Of a stretch of DNA of 64,000 nucleotides, positions 59,544-64,000 are shown one piece after another. The notes under the pieces are model-generated. The model was given only the letters and a program-made list of their open reading frames with translations, was not told where the DNA came from and made no database searches. Position 1 is the first letter of the stretch. Every line of letters begins with the position of its first letter. The translations under genes and the position numbers were made by a program. Origin of the DNA: Streptomyces collinus (GTDB taxonomy: Bacteria; Actinomycetota; Actinomycetes; Streptomycetales; Streptomycetaceae). The stretch is taken from assembly GCF_031348265.1 (NCBI RefSeq), contig NZ_CP133771.1:8432001-8496000 (forward strand). The letters are read 5' to 3'.

Positions 59544-60215
59544 TCAACGGCCGGTTGGCCGTCCTGGCTCGGCGCGCAGCAGGACGATTCCGTACCCGAC
59601 GAGCCACACCACCCACATCAGCCATCCGGCGAGCCCGAGAAGTCCGAGCGGGCCGAGGCGGTCGATGACCCATGGCGTCAGCACGGCCGAGCCGAACATC
59701 AAGGCGGCCGACACCAGACCCCACGCGCTGTGCCAGGGGTGGACCAGCCCGGTACGCAGCCCACCCAGGGACAGACCGACCAGGGCCAGCGCGAGGAAGG
59801 TGCCGTTGAGGGTGAACAGGGCGTCGTGGAGTGCCCACAGGCCCAGGTCCGCGCCGACGCCGTCCGCCGCCGTGGACGCGAGGGCCAGCCGTAGGGCGAT
59901 GACGCCGGCGAAAGCCGCGTTCTGCGACAGGAGCCCGGCGAAGCCGACCAGCGCCCACGCCGAGCCGCGCTCCCCCTCGGCTTGCCACAGCACCCGGACC
60001 GCTCCGGCACCGAACACCGTGGCCAGGACCCAGGCCGCGGGCGTGAGCGCGGAACCGATGCCGACCAGGTCGTGGTGGGCCCGGAAGAACCCGTCCACCT
60101 CCTCGATGCCGGCACCGGTGCGCGGCAGGCCGGCAGGGACCAGGACCACGTTCCCGGCGACGATCAGGAGGGCGAACCCCAGCGCGGCCAAGCCGCTGAC
60201 ACGGGTGAAACTCAT
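59544..60215 (-). CDS. multi-pass membrane protein
   Basis: A 223-residue integral membrane protein with six or seven hydrophobic helices (SGLAALGFALLIVAGNVVLVPAG, LTPAAWVLATVFGAGAVRVLW, ALVGFAGLLSQNAAFAGVIALRLAL, GTFLALALVGLSLGGL, SAWGLVSAALMFGSAVL and LGLLGLAGWLMWVVWLVGYGIVLL). It resembles DUF4386-like proteins. ATG 60215 (MSFTRVSG) is preferred; an ATG at 60251 is in the promoter-like A/T-rich stretch. It is divergent from a TetR gene, its probable regulator. Confidence 0.8.
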   Translation of the reverse strand: MSFTRVSGLAALGFALLIVAGNVVLVPAGLPRTGAGIEEVDGFFRAHHDLVGIGSALTPAAWVLATVFGAGAVRVLWQAEGERGSAWALVGFAGLLSQNAAFAGVIALRLALASTAADGVGADLGLWALHDALFTLNGTFLALALVGLSLGGLRTGLVHPWHSAWGLVSAALMFGSAVLTPWVIDRLGPLGLLGLAGWLMWVVWLVGYGIVLLRAEPGRPTGR

Positions 60216-60300
60216 GGCGGCCGGGGCGCTCCCCGGCAGTGTACGTAACATGTATTGATTATAAGGTCCGTAAATCCAAAGTGTGGAAGGGGCAGAAGCC

Positions 60301-60927
60301 ATGAGCGAGGAGCCGGGGCGACGGCGGTACGACTCGCTGCGCCGGACGGCACAGGCGCAGCAGACCCGTGCCGACGTCGCCCGCGCCGCGTTGCACCTGT
60401 TCGTCTCCCGGGGATGGGCGGCGACCACGATCCGGGACGTGGCGCGCGAGGCGGGGGTGTCCGTGCCGACCGTCTACGCCGCGTACGGCAACAAGTCGGG
60501 CCTGACCCGGGCGTTGGCCGACGCGGCCGACCTCTCGGCCGATGTGCCCCGGCTCGTCGCGGCGCTGGAGTCACCCACCGCGGACCCCGCAGGCCAACTC
60601 GCCGCCATGGCCGGCTACGACCGGCGCCTGTACGAGCGCGCCGGCGACGTCATCACCCTCGTACGGGAAGCGGGCCGCTCCGAGCCGGAGCTCGCCACGC
60701 TGTACGAGGACAGCCGCCGGCGCGGCGACCTGACCCGGGTTCAGGTCTTCTCCTCCTGGCCGCCGGGTGTCCTGCGAACCGGACTGGACGTGCCGTCGGC
60801 GGTCGACGTCTACGCGGCGCTGTGCAACATCGACGTGTACGCCGTACTGACCGGCGAACGTGGATGGTCGCCCGACCAGGTGGAACAGTGGTGGTGCGGG
60901 GTGCTGGTGCGCGAACTGCTCCACTGA
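60301..60927 (+). CDS. TetR family transcriptional regulator
   Basis: A 208-residue TetR-type repressor. The HTH occupies about 20-68: RADVARAALHLFVSRGWAATTIRDVAREAGVSVPTVYAAYGNKSGLTRAL. The rest is the ligand-binding helical domain. GGAAGGGG precedes the ATG. It is divergent from a membrane-protein gene across an 85-bp A/T-rich region (around 60250), suggesting it represses that gene. Confidence 0.9.
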   Translation: MSEEPGRRRYDSLRRTAQAQQTRADVARAALHLFVSRGWAATTIRDVAREAGVSVPTVYAAYGNKSGLTRALADAADLSADVPRLVAALESPTADPAGQLAAMAGYDRRLYERAGDVITLVREAGRSEPELATLYEDSRRRGDLTRVQVFSSWPPGVLRTGLDVPSAVDVYAALCNIDVYAVLTGERGWSPDQVEQWWCGVLVRELLH

Positions 60928-61029
60928 CCGCCGCCGACGGACCTCGGGGCTGTGACACGTTTGGGCTGCCGCTCCTCCGGTCACTCGTGCGGTGACCCGT
61001 AGTCGGACACGACATGGAGTGAGCGAACC

Positions 61030-61203
61030 GTGGCTGGAGATCAGAAGGGCAAGGCGAAGGCCGAGCAGGCCAAGGGCAAGGCCAAGGAGACGATCGGCCG
61101 CGCGGTGGGCAACGAGCGGCTGGAGGCCGAAGGCCGGGCCGAGCAGTCGAAGGGTGACGCCCGGCAGGCCAAGGAGAAGACGAAGGACGTCTTCAAGCAC
61201 TGA
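61030..61203 (+). CDS. CsbD family stress protein
   Basis: A 57-residue, highly charged protein of the CsbD family: QKGKAKAEQAKGKAKETIGR, VGNERLEAEGRAEQSKGDARQ, ending KDVFKH. In other bacteria csbD is controlled by general stress sigma factors. GTG 61030 has GGAGTGAG upstream. It is short, monocistronic, and followed by a strong terminator. Confidence 0.92.
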   Translation: MAGDQKGKAKAEQAKGKAKETIGRAVGNERLEAEGRAEQSKGDARQAKEKTKDVFKH

Positions 61204-61231
61204 GTCGCTCGCACGAGAACCGAAGTCATGT

Positions 61232-61267
61232 GGCGGTGCCGCGCCCCGTGGGGGACGCGGCACCGCC
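61232..61267 (+). terminator. terminator after csbD
   Basis: GGCGGTGCCGCG (61232-61243) and CGCGGCACCGCC (61256-61267) form a perfect 12-bp stem with a 12-nt loop, 29 bp after the csbD stop. Confidence 0.85.
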
Positions 61268-61300
61268 ATGTTCCGGGCTGCACGATTCTGGAGTGGCCCG

Positions 61301-62020
61301 TCACGCCGCAGAGGCCGCTTCCAGGGGGAAATGGCAGGCGGCTCCGTGGAGCGGCGCACCGGGCGGTGGTGTGGGCGCGGTCTCGGCGCACAGGTCCCGC
61401 ACGCGCGGGCACCGGGTCCGGAATCGGCACCCGGAAGGCGGGTCGGCCGGTGACGGGAGCTCACCGGTGAGCAGGATGCGCTGCCTTCGGCGCCCTCCGG
61501 CCACGGGGGAGGGTGCGGCGGACAGCAGCGCCTCGGTGTACGGGTGGAGCGGACGCTCGTAGACCTCCTCCGTGGGGCCCGACTCCACCATCTTGCCGAG
61601 GTACATCACGGCGACCCGGTCGGCCAGGTGCCGCACCACGGACAGGTCGTGCGGGATGAACACGTACGACAGGCCCAGCTCGTCCCGCAGGTCGCACAGG
61701 AGGTTGAGCACCTGTGCCTGCACCGACAGGTCCAGCGCGGAGACGGGCTCGTCGCAGACGATCACCTCGGGCTCCAGTGCCAGGGCCCGGGCGATCCCGA
61801 TCCGCTGCCGCTGCCCTCCGGAGAACTCGTGCGGAAGGCGACGCGCGTCCGAGGCACGCAGGCCGACCATCTCCAGCAGCTCCCTCACGCGCGCCGCACG
61901 CCGCGACGCGGCCACGAGGGACCGGTGGGTCAGCCAGGGCTCGCCGATGAGTTCCGCGGCGGTGAGGCGGGGGTTGAGCGAACCGAACGGATCCTGGAAG
62001 ACCATCTGCACCTTGCGCCG
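61301..62020 (-). pseudogene. truncated peptide ABC-transporter ATPase (OppF/DppF type)
   Basis: The minus strand carries the last ~237 codons of an oligopeptide ABC ATPase. It begins at the Q-loop (VQMVFQDPFGSLNPRLTA), includes the signature LPHEFSGGQRQRIGIARALAL, Walker B VIVCDEPVSALDLSVQAQVLNLL and the C-terminal oligopeptide domain (RTRCPRVRDLCAETAP). The Walker A half is missing. Upstream it is joined directly to the 5' end of a substrate-binding lipoprotein gene, so a deletion removed everything between. The remaining frame has no start codon of its own except an internal ATG. Confidence 0.9.
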
Positions 62021-62228
62021 TGATGTTGGCCCGCGTCACCCTGCCGGTCGCCGTCAGCGAGGCGTCACAGGGTTCGAGGGTGGGCGGTTCCTCGGGAAGG
62101 ACGATGCGCAGGGTGCCCGGGCCGCCGCCGACGGGGTCGGCACCCGCCACCGAACAGCCGGAGGCGGCGAGCAGGACGACGAGGGACGTGACGTTCGGAC
62201 GACTGCGGGACAAGCCTGGGCCGGACAC
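62021..62228 (-). pseudogene. 5' fragment of peptide-binding lipoprotein gene
   Basis: GTG 62228 with GGAGGAACC upstream opens VSGPGLSRSRPNVTSLVVLL, ending in the lipobox-like AASGC, then GTLRIVLPEEPPTLEPCDASLTATGRVTRANIT, the start of a peptide/nickel-type solute-binding protein (normally about 500 residues). After NIT the sequence continues as the ATPase fragment in another frame. It is the left border of a deletion that fused the first and last genes of an opp-like operon. Confidence 0.88.
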
Positions 62229-62434
62229 GGTTCCTCCGCGTTCACTCGCGTGCACAACAGAGAACGCTGTTTAGATATGTGGACGATCATTATGGAGGCG
62301 CCCGGCCGGAACGCGTCAAGGGGTGCGCGCCGGTTCTCAACTCGCCCCACCTCTTGACGTGTTGATTGCCGTCCTAAAACATTCGGGAAACTCGATTGAT
62401 TCTGCGCGGTTCTGTTCGCTCCCGAAGGGAATCC

Positions 62435-64000
62435 ATGTCCAGCAGACATCGCCTCGCCCGGACGGCACTGGCGATCACCATCCCCCTGGCGCTCGGTGCG
62501 GGCCTCATGGCCGTGCCGCCCGCCGCCGCTGCCGCCGATCCGCCCGCGAGTTCCGTCACGGTAGGTATCGACCCGTCCTACCGGCAGCAGGAGTTCGAAG
62601 GGTGGGGGACGAGCCTCGTCTGGTTCGCCAACATCACCGGCCGCTACCCCGAACCGATCCGGCAGAAGCTCGCCGACATGCTGTTCGGCGAGGACGGACT
62701 CCGCCTGAACATCGCGCGCTACAACATCGGCGGCGGCAACGCCCCCGACGTCCGCAAGGACTACATGAAGACCGGCGCGACGATGGACGGCTTCTGGAAG
62801 GCGCCCGAGGGCACCACCAGGGACGACACCGACTGGTGGAACCCCGACGACCCGGGGCACTGGGACTGGTCCGCCGACCCGGGCCAGCGCTGGTGGGTGG
62901 ACCGCGTCAAGAGCAAGGTGACCCGCTGGGAGGCGTTCAGCAACTCACCGCCCTGGTTCCAGACCGTCAGCGGCTACGTCTCGGGCGGCTTCGACGCGAA
63001 CACCGACCAGATACGCGCGGACCGCGTCGACGACTTCGCCACCTATCTGGTCAAGGTCACCGATCAGCTGGAGAAGAAGCACCGCATCGAGTTCGACACC
63101 ATCGCCCCGCTCAACGAGCCCAACACCAACTACTGGGGTACCCAGATCGGTCCCGACGGGCAGCCCACCGGTGGCCGCCAGGAGGGCGCGCACGCCGGCC
63201 CCGAACTCCAGCAGAAGGTCGTGCTGGCCCTGCAACGCGCACTGGGGAAGGCGAGAACCCGCGCCACGATCTCCGCGATGGACGAGACCAACCCCAGCAC
63301 CTTCGTCCGCAACTGGAACGCCTACGACAGCACCGCCCGGGCCGCCGTCGACCAGCTCAACGTGCACACCTACGGCACCGGCATGCGCACCAGCGCCCGC
63401 GACAGCGCCAAGGCCGCGGACAAGCCGTTCTGGATGAGCGAGGTCGAGGGCACCTGGGGGACCGGCACCGACTTCACCGGCATGGAACCGGGACTCGGCA
63501 TCGCCACCCGGGTCGTCGAGGACATGCGTGAACTGGAGCCGTCGGCCTGGGTGTTGTGGCAGCCGATCGAGGACTCCATCCCGCAGGCGCAGGCCGGCAA
63601 GAACTGGGGCAGCATCCACATCCCGTTCAACTGCACGGCCAAGGACACCCTGGAGACCTGCCCGGTCAAGGCCAACACCAAGTTCGACACCCTGCGCAAC
63701 TTCACCCACCACATCCGCCCCGGCGACCACTTCGTCAAGTCCGACGACCCCTCCAGCGTCGCCGCCGTGCGCAAGTCCGGCCGTGGAGCGACGGTGGTGC
63801 ACGTCAACAACGGCACGACCCCGCGCGCGGTGACGGTGGACCTCTCGAAGTTCCGGCGGGTCGCTCCCGGCGCCACTGTGACCCCCATCGTGACCAGCGC
63901 CGACGGCGCACTCGTCCGCGGCACTCCCGTCAGGGTGAAGAACGACTCGGCCACCGTGACCGTCCCGGCCAAGTCGGTCACCACCCTCCTCGTCGACGGC
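62435..64000 (+). CDS. secreted GH30 family glycosidase, 3' end outside window
   Basis: The visible 522 residues form an exported GH30 enzyme. A Sec signal is at 1-33 (TALAITIPLALGAGLMAVPPAAAA). The catalytic barrel shows the acid/base E228 in IAPLNEPNTNYW and the nucleophile E336 in FWMSEVEGTWG; VTVGIDPSYRQQEFEGWGTSLVWF is the usual opening. A C-terminal beta domain starts near 430 (HFVKSDDPSSVAAVRKSG). It resembles endo-beta-1,6-galactanases, but the substrate is not certain. AAGGGA precedes ATG 62435. It is divergent from the deleted peptide-transporter scar. Confidence 0.88.
   Translation, partial: MSSRHRLARTALAITIPLALGAGLMAVPPAAAAADPPASSVTVGIDPSYRQQEFEGWGTSLVWFANITGRYPEPIRQKLADMLFGEDGLRLNIARYNIGGGNAPDVRKDYMKTGATMDGFWKAPEGTTRDDTDWWNPDDPGHWDWSADPGQRWWVDRVKSKVTRWEAFSNSPPWFQTVSGYVSGGFDANTDQIRADRVDDFATYLVKVTDQLEKKHRIEFDTIAPLNEPNTNYWGTQIGPDGQPTGGRQEGAHAGPELQQKVVLALQRALGKARTRATISAMDETNPSTFVRNWNAYDSTARAAVDQLNVHTYGTGMRTSARDSAKAADKPFWMSEVEGTWGTGTDFTGMEPGLGIATRVVEDMRELEPSAWVLWQPIEDSIPQAQAGKNWGSIHIPFNCTAKDTLETCPVKANTKFDTLRNFTHHIRPGDHFVKSDDPSSVAAVRKSGRGATVVHVNNGTTPRAVTVDLSKFRRVAPGATVTPIVTSADGALVRGTPVRVKNDSATVTVPAKSVTTLLVDG

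Noticed and set aside
60940..61030. SigB-type promoter before csbD
   Set aside because: GTTTGG at 60958 is present, but the GGGTAT-like -10 at the right spacing is missing, so I cannot support it.
1..64000. tRNA, rRNA or CRISPR elements
   Set aside because: No T-loop GGTTCGAATCC-type sequences with cloverleaf context, no rRNA sequence and no regularly spaced 25-40 bp repeats were found.

Overview
The window is high-GC actinobacterial DNA and almost certainly comes from Streptomyces. Third codon positions are nearly all G or C, GTG starts are common, and the regulator families present are the usual Streptomyces ones: SpoIIE/HATPase phosphatases, the DUF397/XRE/ATP-binding set, DUF574 methyltransferase, a SigE-type sigma factor and GlxA-type AraC. 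The gene mix (secreted carbohydrate-active enzymes, orphan regulators, scattered pseudogenes, an IS remnant) looks like accessory or arm-proximal chromosome rather than core.

Layout: 1-5 kb holds a partial hypothetical gene, a decayed MmyB-type regulator beside an intact zinc alcohol dehydrogenase, an anti-sigma-like ATPase and a polyphosphate kinase 2. 4.7-9.2 kb has a cytosolic GH43 xylosidase, an SDR enzyme and a secreted GH43-like/AbfB protein. 9.3-14.6 kb has a doubly broken aquaporin, a Cys-rich HTH regulator, a second-type GTP cyclohydrolase I, a PLP decarboxylase and a divergent MarR gene with a repeat-rich operator region. 14.6-16.6 kb is a PL11 rhamnogalacturonan lyase with a CebR-like operator. 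16.7-22.7 kb is a low-density zone with an orphan colicin-type immunity gene, a large cell-wall-binding protein, gene fragments and an IS5-type transposase stub. 22.8-28.2 kb has an acetyltransferase and a LysR / tartrate dehydrogenase / FAD amine oxidase / HAD / cupin catabolic cluster.

28.4-35.4 kb carries the first of two SpoIIE phosphatase paralogues, an orphan solute-binding lipoprotein, a saccharopine-dehydrogenase-like enzyme divergent from a GlxA regulator, and a maltokinase-cap protein. 35.5-40.5 kb is a divergent transporter locus: symporter, sigma factor and small membrane protein with overlapping start/stop codons face cstA-ybdD, and an inverted pair of 11-bp motifs lies between them. 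40.5-43.7 kb holds an acetoacetate decarboxylase, an ALDH pseudogene, an Imm10 immunity gene and a ferric-reductase-type membrane enzyme. 44.1-46.6 kb is a compact operon of three Roadblock/LC7-type proteins and one DUF4388-type protein with no GTPase or kinase, the best candidate for an undescribed system here.

46.6-50.3 kb has an FAD monooxygenase, a secreted lamin-tail protein and fprA with a putative iron box. 50.3-57 kb has the second SpoIIE paralogue, a HEAT-like protein, the ATPase/DUF397/XRE module and a DUF574 methyltransferase. 57-61.2 kb has a TPR protein, a hypothetical protein, a membrane protein with divergent TetR gene, and csbD. 61.3-62.3 kb is the scar of a deleted peptide ABC-transporter operon, and the window ends inside a secreted GH30 enzyme.

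Functionally, the region combines plant-polymer breakdown (GH43, AbfB, PL11, GH30), carboxylate/peptide uptake (MctP-like symporter, CstA) and partner-switch-style signalling. All assignments come from reading the sequence by eye; no database search was run.
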